Source of the DNA: BD1-7 clade bacterium
Lineage (GTDB): Bacteria; Pseudomonadota; Gammaproteobacteria; Pseudomonadales; DT-91
DNA: 64,000 bases
Direction: 5' to 3'
NCBI GenBank assembly: GCA_902705835.1
Contig: CACSIN010000012.1
Span: 243,346 to 307,345, forward strand
Part shown: piece after piece, positions 16,638-25,201 of the stretch
Numbering within the stretch: position 1 is the first letter of the stretch
How the letters are laid out: each line of letters begins with the position of its first letter
Program-made: the position numbers and the translations under genes
The notes under the pieces: model-generated
What the model was told of the DNA's origin: nothing
The model's input: the letters and a program-made list of their open reading frames with translations, nothing else
Database searches by the model: none

Positions 16638-18386
16638 ATGGGCAAAAGCACTGGCGATAGAATTTCTCAGGCTATATACAACGGCTTCGGCGCATTTTTC
16701 TGCGAATTTCAAAATATCACACTGGGTGCCCAAGCCCGCTTCGAAACCGCTGACTGGATATCCGTGCATACGGCAATGCACTCGCGCCTTGATGTGTACA
16801 AACGTTGCATTCGTTCAGTGGCCGATCTCATCGCTATGATTGCGCAAGACGAGGTTAACAGTCCTGATTTGTGGCGACACGCCAAGATCGCCTATCAGCG
16901 AAAATGCGCGGGAGATGCCAACGAAGATATCCTGCAAACATTTTTCAATTCCGTTTATTGCCTGATGTTTGATCACAGAAATATCCGTGACGCCTTTGCC
17001 TTTGTCAGCAACCCTGGGCTGCCCACAAACGAACCGGACATGTCGACAATCTTGCGTGATTACCCGTTAAATGTAGGCCTACAGGATTCCGTTCGAGAGG
17101 TACTCAATGATCTAAGTTTCCGACTGCCCTATGAGAACATCGAACGAGACACCCGGCATATCGTACATACCATTCACTACGAACTCATCAAACGACTGGC
17201 ACCTGGCGAGCGCGTAACAGCGGCACAATTTCTCGACTCATTGTTTTACCGCAACAAGGCGGCCTATTTAGTTGGCCGTATTTTTATTGGTGATGCGATC
17301 CGCCCGTTTGTTGTTGTTTTTCAGAACAACGAACAAGGCGGCATTTATGTCGATACAGTGTTGTTCGACGAAGATCTAGTGAGCCGCATATTCAGTTTTA
17401 CCCGAAGCTATTTCATGGTGGATGCCCTAAGCCCCGGTCTGTATGTACAGTTTTTATCCACCATCATGCCGCGCAAACAAACGTTCGAGCTCTATTCGTT
17501 ACTCGGTTTTGGTAAACATGCAAAAACCGACTTCGTGCGCAAAGCCGTAGCACATACTCAACAAGCTAGCGACGAATATGAAATAGCCCCCGGCATTCGC
17601 GGCATGGTTATGCTGGTGTTTACGCTGCCCTCGTTTGACTATGTTTATAAAATCATCAAACAACGATTTACGCCTCCCAAAGATATGACGCGCGAGCAGG
17701 TTCGCAGTAAATATAGACTGGTAAAACGTTGGGATCGGGTGGGCCGCATGGCAGATACCCAAGAGTTTTCGAATCTGGTTTTTGATCGACGAAAATTCTC
17801 AGACGAACTGATGCAAGAACTCGAAAAAGAAGTACCGTCACTGATTGAATCTCGCGGTAACGCACTCATCCTTAAACACGTTTACATCGAACGCAAAATG
17901 ATTCCGCTAAATATGTATTTGAACCAGATCGATGAGGCAGAAACCGACCGCATCATGCAGGAATATGGCATGGCCATTAAAGAATTGGCTGCGGCGAATA
18001 TCTTTGCCGGCGATATGCTATTGAAAAACTTCGGAGTGACGCGCCACGGCCGCGTAGTTTTTTATGATTACGATGAGGTCTGCCTGTTGACCGAGTGTAA
18101 CTTCCGCAAAATACCAGAGCCGAAGACGGAAGAACAAGCCATGAGCAATCAGCCATGGTACTCCATCGCACCCGAGGATATATTTCCGGAGGAGTTCCGC
18201 ATATTTTTATCCGGGCACAAAAAAGCGCGCCATAGTTTTGAGAAATTTCACCGAGATTTATACGATGCGGATTACTGGAAACAGCTGCAAGAAAACATCA
18301 TCGCCGGTGATGTTCCGAGTGTCTATCCCTACCCCGACAACTACCGTTTTCGCACCATAACAATGCACTCAACAACTAATATATAG
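16638..18386 (+). CDS. aceK: Isocitrate dehydrogenase kinase/phosphatase
   Basis: 582 residues, the full length of AceK, which phosphorylates and dephosphorylates isocitrate dehydrogenase and so switches carbon between the TCA cycle and the glyoxylate bypass. Recognisable blocks are AIYNGFGAFFCEFQNIT at the start, the ATP-binding stretch EIAPGIRGMVMLVFTLPSFDYVYKIIK, the KHVYIERKMIPLNMYL segment, and the catalytic region MLLKNFGVTRHGRVVFYDYDEV. The start at 16638 has GGGGAGG 5 bases upstream. It is not next to aceA/aceB here. Its presence implies growth on acetate, fatty acids or other C2-yielding substrates, in line with the lipid genes around. Confidence 0.96.
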   Translation: MGKSTGDRISQAIYNGFGAFFCEFQNITLGAQARFETADWISVHTAMHSRLDVYKRCIRSVADLIAMIAQDEVNSPDLWRHAKIAYQRKCAGDANEDILQTFFNSVYCLMFDHRNIRDAFAFVSNPGLPTNEPDMSTILRDYPLNVGLQDSVREVLNDLSFRLPYENIERDTRHIVHTIHYELIKRLAPGERVTAAQFLDSLFYRNKAAYLVGRIFIGDAIRPFVVVFQNNEQGGIYVDTVLFDEDLVSRIFSFTRSYFMVDALSPGLYVQFLSTIMPRKQTFELYSLLGFGKHAKTDFVRKAVAHTQQASDEYEIAPGIRGMVMLVFTLPSFDYVYKIIKQRFTPPKDMTREQVRSKYRLVKRWDRVGRMADTQEFSNLVFDRRKFSDELMQELEKEVPSLIESRGNALILKHVYIERKMIPLNMYLNQIDEAETDRIMQEYGMAIKELAAANIFAGDMLLKNFGVTRHGRVVFYDYDEVCLLTECNFRKIPEPKTEEQAMSNQPWYSIAPEDIFPEEFRIFLSGHKKARHSFEKFHRDLYDADYWKQLQENIIAGDVPSVYPYPDNYRFRTITMHSTTNI

Positions 18387-18617
18387 CCAATACCGCACCC
18401 ACACAGATCAACTTGTGAACAACGTTATAAATATCACAAATTAATAACAAATGGTTCTTGTCGGCAGTCTATTTCACCTTCGTTTTTATGGTACCTTCTG
18501 TATGCACGGTAAAACTAAGTATGGATGTTAGGTTTGGCTCAACACACTTGTTGCGGCTTCTGTGTCGTAGGTAATAAAAAATAACAAATACCTAAATCCT
18601 ATCCCAAGGGGAAAACC

Positions 18618-18752
18618 ATGAAAACCCAAGCCGCACTCATTCTCGCAGGCCTTTTATCCATTGCAGGAGTCCACGCTGAAGAGCCTGTAGAAGCTGAAAA
18701 GCCTGTCGCAGAAGTTGCCGAAAAAGCTGACGGTGAAGAAACACCACAGTAA
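18618..18752 (+). CDS. Small secreted acidic peptide (44 residues)
   Basis: This short frame codes for 44 residues: a signal peptide (MKTQAALILAGLLSIAGVHA, with an A-x-A-like HA end) and a mature part of about 24 residues rich in Glu, Pro, Val and Ala (EEPVEAEKPVAEVAEKADGEE and so on). AAGGGG precedes the ATG at a normal spacing. About 230 bases of non-coding upstream sequence and a hairpin (ACAGCC/GGCTGT, 18761-18782) after the stop support an independent gene. The two E-x-P-V-A/E repeats are degenerate. No family recognised; it would be periplasmic or secreted. Confidence 0.6.
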   Translation: MKTQAALILAGLLSIAGVHAEEPVEAEKPVAEVAEKADGEETPQ

Positions 18753-19230
18753 GTGTTAACACAGCCTTAAACAACAGGCTGTAAAACCGCCGCGCTGCAC
18801 ACGTTAATATGCAAGCGCCGGCGGGGAGTCGACTTAACGGCTCCGTTTTGCCCCTATTTCCGGGCTGAATGCCGCGGCATTGCCGCAAAACAGGATGAAA
18901 CTGAGCACGTTCACCCTCCAATGGAGATAGGGGCTTTTTCGCCCCGCACCAAACCATACATCGTCGCAGCCATCTGATCGACGCTGAGATTAGTCTTCAT
19001 CGTTGCTTTAGGCTAAAATCGGCACCCTCAATACACAGTCAACGCCCTGCCCAACAAACAACCGTTTGAAATGTCTCATGGTTGGTACACGCAGGTTCCG
19101 AATTTCAGTGTAACCCCGTGTGCAACCCCGTCAGTTTGCAGACTGGCAGTATCAGATCGATACCTGAAGCCATTCTGCCTGTTGATCGGTTTAATCGCTC
19201 AACCACCCCCGCAAAGAGACACATTGGTTC
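18753..19230. other. Intergenic region between small peptide gene and rimO
   Basis: 478 bases without a supported gene. It holds a hairpin after the peptide gene (18761-18782), the structured region at 18850-18945, and then 285 bases with no strong signal before rimO. Two near-direct copies of a TGTAACCCCGT/TGCAACCCCGT phrase occur at about 19110-19131. Confidence 0.5.
18850..18945 (+). terminator. Structured RNA region with terminator-like and alternative stems
   Basis: GCCCCTATTTCC (18850-18861) can pair with GGAGATAGGGGC (18923-18934), 12 bp with one G-U pair, directly followed by TTTTT (18935-18939). Inside the loop AATGCC/GGCATT (18869-18882) forms a small palindrome. A competing stem pairs GGGGC (18930-18934) with GCCCC (18941-18945) around the T-tract. 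Two mutually exclusive partners for one GGGGC strand are typical of attenuators or riboregulators, but a plain terminator with an unusually large loop is also possible. Confidence 0.5.
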
Positions 19231-20574
19231 ATGGCCAACGATAAAAATTCCAACGGTAAAGTCGGTTTTGTCAGCCTCGGCTGCCCGAAAGCTCTCGTCG
19301 ACTCCGAACGCATTCTGACCCAGCTGAAGCTGGATGGCTACGATGTGGTCAACACCTACAACGACGCTGATGTCGTCGTGGTCAATACCTGTGGATTTAT
19401 CGACGATGCCAAGAAAGAATCGTTGGATGCCATCAATGAAGCAATGACCGAAAACGGTAAGGTTATCGTGACCGGTTGCATGGGCAAGGGGCGCGATGCA
19501 GAAGTCATTCGTGAACAAAACCCGGATATTCTGGCCGTGACCGGCCCTCAAGCTTACGAAGAAGTGATGGAGGCAGTACACAATTGGGTACCCCCGGTCA
19601 AAGACCACAACCCATTTACAGATCTAGTGCCACCACAAGGCGTGAAACTCACACCGCGACATTATTCCTACCTGAAAATTTCCGAGGGCTGCAACCACGC
19701 CTGCACCTTCTGCATTATTCCGGCCATGCGCGGCAAACTGGTCAGCCGCCCTATTGGCAGTGTATTGGATGAAGCCAAACGGCTAGTTGATGCAGGTACT
19801 CGTGAATTACTGGTGATTTCGCAAGATACCAGCGCCTATGGTGTCGACACTAAATACCGGATGGATTTTTGGGACGGCAAACCGGTTAAAACCCGCATGC
19901 TAGAACTGTGCGAACAACTCAGCACCCTCGATGCTTGGGTGCGCCTGCATTATGTATATCCATACCCACACGTGGATGACATTATTCCATTGATGGCCGA
20001 AGGCAAGATTCTACCGTATCTGGATATACCGTTTCAACATGCCAGCCCGAGCGTGCTAAAAATGATGAAACGGCCAGCCCATGCGGAAAACACCTTGGAA
20101 CGCATTCATAAGTGGCGCTCTATCGCGCCAGACATCAACCTTCGATCGACGTTTGTTGTGGGTTTCCCAGGCGAAACCGATCAGGATTTTGAGCTGCTAC
20201 TGGATTGGCTCCAAGAAGCACAGCTCGACCGGGTTGGTTGTTTCAAATACAGCCCCGTTGACGGCGCTAAAGCCAATGCACTGCCCAACCACATCGCCCC
20301 CGAGCTGCAACAAGAGCGCTGGGAGCGTTTTATGCAGGTACAGCAAGCGATCAGCGCTGACAAATTGCAGGCAAAAATCGGCAAATCCATGACTGTATTA
20401 GTTGATGAAGTCGACAATGACGGTGCCGTGGCCCGCTCCGCAGCCGATGCCCCTAATATCGATGGTATGGTTTACCTCAACGATTTTCATGACGCCCAGC
20501 CCGGTGATTTCGTTGATGTGACCATTACTCACGCCGATGAGTACGATCTTTGGGCAACGCCGAACAACAAATAA
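19231..20574 (+). CDS. rimO: Ribosomal protein S12 methylthiotransferase RimO
   Basis: 447 residues. It is a radical-SAM enzyme that adds a methylthio group to the conserved aspartate of ribosomal protein S12. The N-terminal UPF0004 domain has the three cluster cysteines in [19 protein letters not shown] and VTGCMGKG. The radical-SAM cluster is CNHACTFC (C-x3-C-x2-C), with [19 protein letters not shown] as in RimO rather than MiaB. A TRAM-like C-terminal domain follows ([17 protein letters not shown]...GDFVDVTIT). The start ATG at 19231 has only a weak ribosome-binding site. Monocistronic. Confidence 0.96.
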   Translation: MANDKNSNGKVGFVSLGCPKALVDSERILTQLKLDGYDVVNTYNDADVVVVNTCGFIDDAKKESLDAINEAMTENGKVIVTGCMGKGRDAEVIREQNPDILAVTGPQAYEEVMEAVHNWVPPVKDHNPFTDLVPPQGVKLTPRHYSYLKISEGCNHACTFCIIPAMRGKLVSRPIGSVLDEAKRLVDAGTRELLVISQDTSAYGVDTKYRMDFWDGKPVKTRMLELCEQLSTLDAWVRLHYVYPYPHVDDIIPLMAEGKILPYLDIPFQHASPSVLKMMKRPAHAENTLERIHKWRSIAPDINLRSTFVVGFPGETDQDFELLLDWLQEAQLDRVGCFKYSPVDGAKANALPNHIAPELQQERWERFMQVQQAISADKLQAKIGKSMTVLVDEVDNDGAVARSAADAPNIDGMVYLNDFHDAQPGDFVDVTITHADEYDLWATPNNK

Positions 20575-21055
20575 CGAGCGGTTTTCGACATTCACTAGCA
20601 GTCTCAATAGAGCACCAAGTAACTTTTTGTTACCTTTGATACGCGCTCATTGACGACTGCATGATTATTTTGCGATTCATTTCTCGGTTTTATGCGCTTT
20701 TTGCATATGTACCCCCCATTTGGGGTAGGCGAATGTATAGCGATCCGCGTAATCTTTGCTGCGCGGCACACGAAGGATTGTGTATTAAAGCATGGATGCT
20801 TTACTTTCTATCACTCCGCACCAACCTGTAAATCTCTCCCAGTTTCAGCCACCTCTTTCTGTATTTTACTCTGCTCCCTATTATTGATACCCGCAAACAC
20901 TTAATCTCCATATCATCACCCGACTATTTTCGGCATCACTCCTAAATACCCCTTTGACGTTGTTGTACCGCCCCATACACAGAGCGTAAATCCGTAACAG
21001 CCAAATTCAGGTATAATCGCGTTTTCGCCAACACGACACGTTCCGGAGAATAGCT
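20575..21055. other. Intergenic region between rimO and hisA
   Basis: 481 bases. It contains two small inverted repeats, GTAAC-T5-GTTAC (20619-20633) and AAAGCAT/ATGCTTT (20787-20802), and a TATAAT at 21012-21017. A possible open frame inside has no ribosome-binding site and an unprotein-like composition, so I see no gene. Confidence 0.4.
21012..21017 (+). promoter_or_regulatory. Candidate -10 element for hisA
   Basis: A perfect TATAAT stands 38 bases before the TTG start codon. No good -35 is visible at the right distance. Confidence 0.4.
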
Positions 21056-21817
21056 TTGACGTCTTTTCGCCCATGTATCGACCTCCACCAGGGCAAGGTA
21101 AAACAAATTGTCGGTGGCAGCCTTAATGATCAAGGTGCCCAAACCAACTTTGTCAGTGAAAAAGATGCGGCTTGGTATGCATCCCTCTACCGCGACAACA
21201 AACTCACCGGCGGCCACGTCATCGCCCTCGGCCCCGGGAACGAAGAAGAGGCATTACTGGCTTTGTCGGCATGGCCAAACGGCCTGCAATTTGGCGGCGG
21301 CGTTAAACCCGAAAACGCAGAAAAATACCTTAAAGCCGGCGCCTCACACGTGATCGTCACCTCGTATCTTTTTGATGGAGATCAATTCTCTTGGGAAAAA
21401 CTCGACGCCATTAAAACCATCACCGGGAAAGATAAACTCGTACTCGACCTGAGCTGCCGACGCGCAGATGACGGCTGGTATATCGCTACCAATCGCTGGC
21501 AAACAGTCACCCAAACACCGGTCAATGCCGAAACGCTGGAGCAGCTGGCCAGCCACTGTGACGAATTTTTGATTCATGCAGCCGATGTCGAAGGGCTTCA
21601 AGGCGGTATCGATGAAGCGTTAGTCACCTTACTCGGCGAACACGCAACAGTGCCCATGACATATGCCGGCGGTGCGCGCTCGCTGGCGGATCTAGAAAAG
21701 GTTCACACTCTATCTAACGGCAAAGTCGATCTAACCATCGGCAGTGCGCTGGATATTTTTGGGGGTGAGGGTGTCACGTTGGATGCGTGTATTCGCTGGA
21801 ATCATCAAACACCTTGA
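21056..21817 (+). CDS. hisA: Eukaryotic-type (HIS6-like) phosphoribosylformimino-AICAR-phosphate isomerase
   Basis: 253 residues. It performs the fourth step of histidine synthesis, the Amadori isomerisation of ProFAR to PRFAR. The sequence follows yeast His6 rather than ordinary bacterial HisA: CIDLHQGKVKQIVGG, TNFVS, VIALGPGN, VIVTSYLF, LVLDLSCRR..DGWYIA.N.WQT, EFLIHAADVEGL.GGIDE.LV, YAGGARS..DL, GKVDLTIGSALDIFGG. The catalytic aspartates in IDLH and DLSCR are present. A TTG start at 21056 is supported by GGAGA 6 bases upstream. It stands alone, not in a his operon, which with the eukaryotic-type sequence suggests transfer or replacement of the native gene. Confidence 0.92.
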   Translation: MTSFRPCIDLHQGKVKQIVGGSLNDQGAQTNFVSEKDAAWYASLYRDNKLTGGHVIALGPGNEEEALLALSAWPNGLQFGGGVKPENAEKYLKAGASHVIVTSYLFDGDQFSWEKLDAIKTITGKDKLVLDLSCRRADDGWYIATNRWQTVTQTPVNAETLEQLASHCDEFLIHAADVEGLQGGIDEALVTLLGEHATVPMTYAGGARSLADLEKVHTLSNGKVDLTIGSALDIFGGEGVTLDACIRWNHQTP

Positions 21818-21855
21818 TGTCGATGCACTTATAGCTTCACCTAGCGATTAATACT

Positions 21856-21883
21856 AAAACGCGATCCAACGATCGCGTTTTTT
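21856..21883 (+). terminator. Rho-independent terminator of hisA
   Basis: AAAACGCGATC (21856-21866) pairs with GATCGCGTTTT (21871-21881) around CAAC and continues into further T residues. Confidence 0.92.
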
Positions 21884-21888
21884 ACGCA

Positions 21889-21918
21889 TAAAAAAAGGAA
21901 GGCTAATGCCTTCCTTTT
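21889..21918 (-). terminator. Terminator of the TSP3-bearing lipoprotein gene (bidirectional)
   Basis: AAAAGGAAGGC (21893-21903) and GCCTTCCTTTT (21908-21918) form an 11-bp stem with a TAAT loop. The A-tract on the plus strand gives the T-tract for the minus-strand gene. Confidence 0.88.
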
Positions 21919-21958
21919 AGATCTTGGTTGTAAAACCTAGCGCGATTAACGCGTGGTG

Positions 21959-24900
21959 TTACAGGCCTGATTTTGGTCCGTAGCGTAATTCGCCTTCAAC
22001 AAAAATACCCCAGCTACGTTCATGCTCATCGGCATTACAATCATTGTCTGCATCGGCGTCACCAGTGCCATCCATAATCAAACAATCATTGTTAACCCAA
22101 CGCTTCGCAGTAATTTCGAATGGCAGTGCGTCAAAATTACTGTTTTGCAAATTGAACTTACCACTTTCTGCAACTACTCCTCCGTCACCTTCTGGGTCAC
22201 CACCGGTTACTTTGGCTGAGGTTGCTGTTGTACAGCAATCACCGCGCAAACGCAGATGCTGACTCTTCGACTGATTATTAAAGCTCCAGTAGCTACCGCC
22301 ATCTTCAACTTCCATATACCAACGCTGTGTTTCTGTATCTGCACAGTCAGCCGCTATAGGCGCATTACCATTACCGTTACGTGCCAAACATTTACCTGTA
22401 CCATTGCGTAAATGTACCCATTTATCATCGGCCAGGTAATCAATGTCACATAGATTACCTGCTCCATCACCATCAGCATCAGATTGATCCAGTGAGGCGG
22501 TAAACTTACAGTTATCTACTTCATCAACGATAGTATCAAGGTCCGTATCCGGCTCACACGCCAGACCTATACCGTTATTATCAGCATCTGTTTGCGCTGG
22601 GTTCGCAACAAACGGGCAGTTGTCGCTAAGTACATCGACACCGTCACCATCAAGGTCACGATCTATACCCATTTTGAACGACAGGTGGCCACCTTGTGAA
22701 GAAACCGAATCGGTTTCCATAGTGCTAGACCAACAGTTAGTCGGATCTGCTTCAGGATCAACCAATGCGCAAAGTTCTGACACAGTTATTTTCAATTCAG
22801 TCTCAGCAATCTGAGGAATCACGACTGCAATCATAAGATCCAATGCTGATTGCACTAACGAATCTGATAATTTCAAACCAAATGGCAAATCAAGATTATC
22901 TTCAAGGCTATTAATTTGAACAGAAGGATTACCATTGATAGTCATAAAGAGCACATCATCACGTGAATCCAGTGTCACACCCGCTTCAATATCCAAATTA
23001 ACGTTAAAACGGTTTTTCCACTCACAAACACCATCGCTACATTCATTTCTATCCACTTCCATGGATGCGCCCACGTAGGAAATATTTGCTTGCGTAGTTC
23101 CATCGCCCAGCATACGGAAATTAGGTGGTGTTGTCGGAATTAAGCGCGTGCGTGTTGCATTTGCTGCTCCCATCGAATCACTCAATCCGTCCGGTCCAAA
23201 GAAGATTGAATTACCTTGGACTGCCAAGTGCGGCTCCAAACCTGTTGCATCACCAGATAGCACGTTCATGTGCATCAGGCCGGCATTGAACATCGTCAAC
23301 ATCATCTGGTTGATCATATTGGTATTTACAGAAACTACCAGTGAAGACGAATCAGAAACATCTGCTTCAGCAACCGGCGGTAAATCACCATCATTGACGT
23401 AGTAAGAACCTAACGTCTGCGGCACATTGGGTGTAACAGACAATGCTTCAAACACGCCGGTATAATCCATAGAGAGGTTGCCTGCCGTATCACCAACACC
23501 CGCATTGGTGCCGGCGCTTTCGGGCAAAATATCAATTTTAAAGTCATCGGCATCTGGTGGGGTGTCAAACGTTTTACCGAAGGTTAACGGGAATTGCAGT
23601 GATGTCAGATTCTCATCCAACGCACCTTGAATGGTGCTCAAGATAATCCCATCAAGGCCACCGCCAGCGATAAGACTCTGCAACAAACCTGAAATATCGA
23701 TGCCGAGTGCTGTGCCATTTTCGATTCTTAGATCATGCATATCCAGTGCACTTGCATCAGTTGCCGGTGTCACTTCGACAGTCAATTCTCTATTTTCCAT
23801 AGCGAATTTAACTTTGGCTTTCACATCAACGGATTCAATAAACAAATCCATCGTAATCGGAATACCCAATGCCTTCAGCGAGACGATAACATAAACGCCC
23901 ACTTGCGAATTATTATCAACTTGTCCATTGATAGGGTTGGCTGGATCGTTCGCAGCGGACCATGATTGCGGGTACATGGTTAGGTCTAGAACAAAGTCGC
24001 CATTCTCATCAAATGATAGGGAACGCATCTCCATATTCTGGATGTGCATCTCTTCTATCGTGATGTCTTTCATAATGCCAGACGACAGCTTCGCAAGGTT
24101 ATCCAAGAACGGAGTTCCAGGAGGGAAGCCTGTACAAACCTCATTCTCGGTAAGCTGACGAGGGCTAGTATAACCGCTCGTATCGGTACCGGTTTTACAG
24201 CTCGCCGAGCTACTAATAAACCCAACCAACTGTAACAACATGACTTCATCGATACGAATTGCCATCAGCGGGTCGATCGGCGCGCCATTTCTCAGCAAAG
24301 AAATTTCTTGCTGATAGCCGTGCTCATCCTCCGCAGCAAACCCAAATAAATCATAAGGCGTGTTTGTGCCTCCATCATCAAAGCTCACAGGAACATTACT
24401 GATGCTGAAATTGTTGCCGTCCAGCGTCGCTGTTACTTCATTACCCAGCGGCTGTTCACGCATTCCGGTTTTCATCACCAATGAATCGATCGATGACGCG
24501 TCATTTACTTTACCGGAGATATTGACAGTACCTGACGTTTTATCCGCAGGGTTACTATACTCGACACTTTCAATTACAACACTCGGCCCCTTAGAATCGA
24601 GTGTAAATGCAATCGTTGGACCTAAGCCAAGAGGATTCACAGTAAGGAGGTTCTCACCCTGCTTCAGATAATCCGATAACGCGGATGCATCAGCTGTGGC
24701 TTGTTTTGGGCCAAAGCTAAAGTGCTGTTCTATCTGGTTGCCATTTAAGTAGATGTTAACTGTTCCAGGGTTCTCGTCGTAAGTAACAACAAATTGCCCA
24801 GGAAGCATGTCGAATCCGAGATTATTATCCGGCGCGACACTAGTGCCGACATACTTGGTATTAGATTGTGGTTGAGAGACGCTATAATTGGCATCATCAA

Positions 24901-24967
24901 TACAACCAGAAAGCGAATACGCTAATACTGGCGCACATGCGAGTGCTGCGATCCTGCTGGTTTTCAT
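21959..24967 (-). CDS. Large lipoprotein with BPI/TULIP-like halves, TSP3 repeats and ricin-like end
   Basis: 1002 residues. The lipobox LSGC (Cys22) ends a signal sequence. After Cys comes Ile-Asp, not Asp at +2, so outer-membrane sorting is expected. Regions: Ig-like about 40-128 and 129-222; a first domain about 230-465 with amphipathic strands and a helical GIDISGLLQSLIAGGGLDGIILSTI segment; a second about 540-770 with NTNMINQMMLTMFNAGLMHM, then LIPTTPPNFRML, and SLVQSALDLMIAVVIPQI near the end. This order resembles the two halves of BPI/LBP-type lipid-binding proteins. Thrombospondin type 3 calcium repeats follow (about 770-845: DLDGDGVDVLSDNCP, DADNNGIGLACE, DADGDGAGNLCD), then a cysteine-rich beta-trefoil-like tail (about 846-990: GKCLARNGNGN...). 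Paralogue of the next gene upstream. The BPI reading is inference. Confidence 0.65.
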   Translation of the reverse strand: MKTSRIAALACAPVLAYSLSGCIDDANYSVSQPQSNTKYVGTSVAPDNNLGFDMLPGQFVVTYDENPGTVNIYLNGNQIEQHFSFGPKQATADASALSDYLKQGENLLTVNPLGLGPTIAFTLDSKGPSVVIESVEYSNPADKTSGTVNISGKVNDASSIDSLVMKTGMREQPLGNEVTATLDGNNFSISNVPVSFDDGGTNTPYDLFGFAAEDEHGYQQEISLLRNGAPIDPLMAIRIDEVMLLQLVGFISSSASCKTGTDTSGYTSPRQLTENEVCTGFPPGTPFLDNLAKLSSGIMKDITIEEMHIQNMEMRSLSFDENGDFVLDLTMYPQSWSAANDPANPINGQVDNNSQVGVYVIVSLKALGIPITMDLFIESVDVKAKVKFAMENRELTVEVTPATDASALDMHDLRIENGTALGIDISGLLQSLIAGGGLDGIILSTIQGALDENLTSLQFPLTFGKTFDTPPDADDFKIDILPESAGTNAGVGDTAGNLSMDYTGVFEALSVTPNVPQTLGSYYVNDGDLPPVAEADVSDSSSLVVSVNTNMINQMMLTMFNAGLMHMNVLSGDATGLEPHLAVQGNSIFFGPDGLSDSMGAANATRTRLIPTTPPNFRMLGDGTTQANISYVGASMEVDRNECSDGVCEWKNRFNVNLDIEAGVTLDSRDDVLFMTINGNPSVQINSLEDNLDLPFGLKLSDSLVQSALDLMIAVVIPQIAETELKITVSELCALVDPEADPTNCWSSTMETDSVSSQGGHLSFKMGIDRDLDGDGVDVLSDNCPFVANPAQTDADNNGIGLACEPDTDLDTIVDEVDNCKFTASLDQSDADGDGAGNLCDIDYLADDKWVHLRNGTGKCLARNGNGNAPIAADCADTETQRWYMEVEDGGSYWSFNNQSKSQHLRLRGDCCTTATSAKVTGGDPEGDGGVVAESGKFNLQNSNFDALPFEITAKRWVNNDCLIMDGTGDADADNDCNADEHERSWGIFVEGELRYGPKSGL

Positions 24968-25133
24968 AGATTTACCTGACGGCTAGTTATACTTATTAAC
25001 CTCTATGTTAAAGGAAAGGCATATGCATTTGAAATAACTAGAGCGAATAACGCCGAGGAAATTCAGGGGTTTTCTAATAACCAACGCAGCTGTAGCGCAT
25101 CTTAGCAGTGTTTGAAGAGTGGAGAATTTTATT

Positions 25134-25159
25134 ATTGCTGTTTATTAATAAACAGCAAT
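25134..25159. repeat. 26-bp perfect palindrome between the two large lipoprotein genes
   Basis: The 26 bases read identically on both strands; each half-arm starts ATTGCTGTTTATT. It lies after the stop of one lipoprotein gene and about 170 bases before the start of the other, both on the minus strand. It may act as part of a 3' structure or as an operator for the downstream gene. Confidence 0.6.
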
Positions 25160-25167
25160 TTGCAAAG

Positions 25168-25191
25168 ACGTGAGGGATCATTCCCTCACGT
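25168..25191 (-). terminator. Hairpin downstream of the 917-residue lipoprotein gene
   Basis: ACGTGAGGGA (25168-25177) and TCCCTCACGT (25182-25191) form a perfect 10-bp stem with a TCAT loop, immediately after the stop at 25202 on the minus strand. The T-tract is weak (CTTTG). Confidence 0.65.
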
Positions 25192-25201
25192 TTAAACTGA
25201 T

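Noticed and set aside
18412-18440. CRP-like TGTGA...TCACA pair upstream of the small peptide
   Set aside because: The half-sites are 15 bases apart, whereas CRP needs 6.
20692-20904. 70-residue frame between rimO and hisA
   Set aside because: No ribosome-binding site; it contains many rare-looking Cys and His residues, and nothing supports expression.
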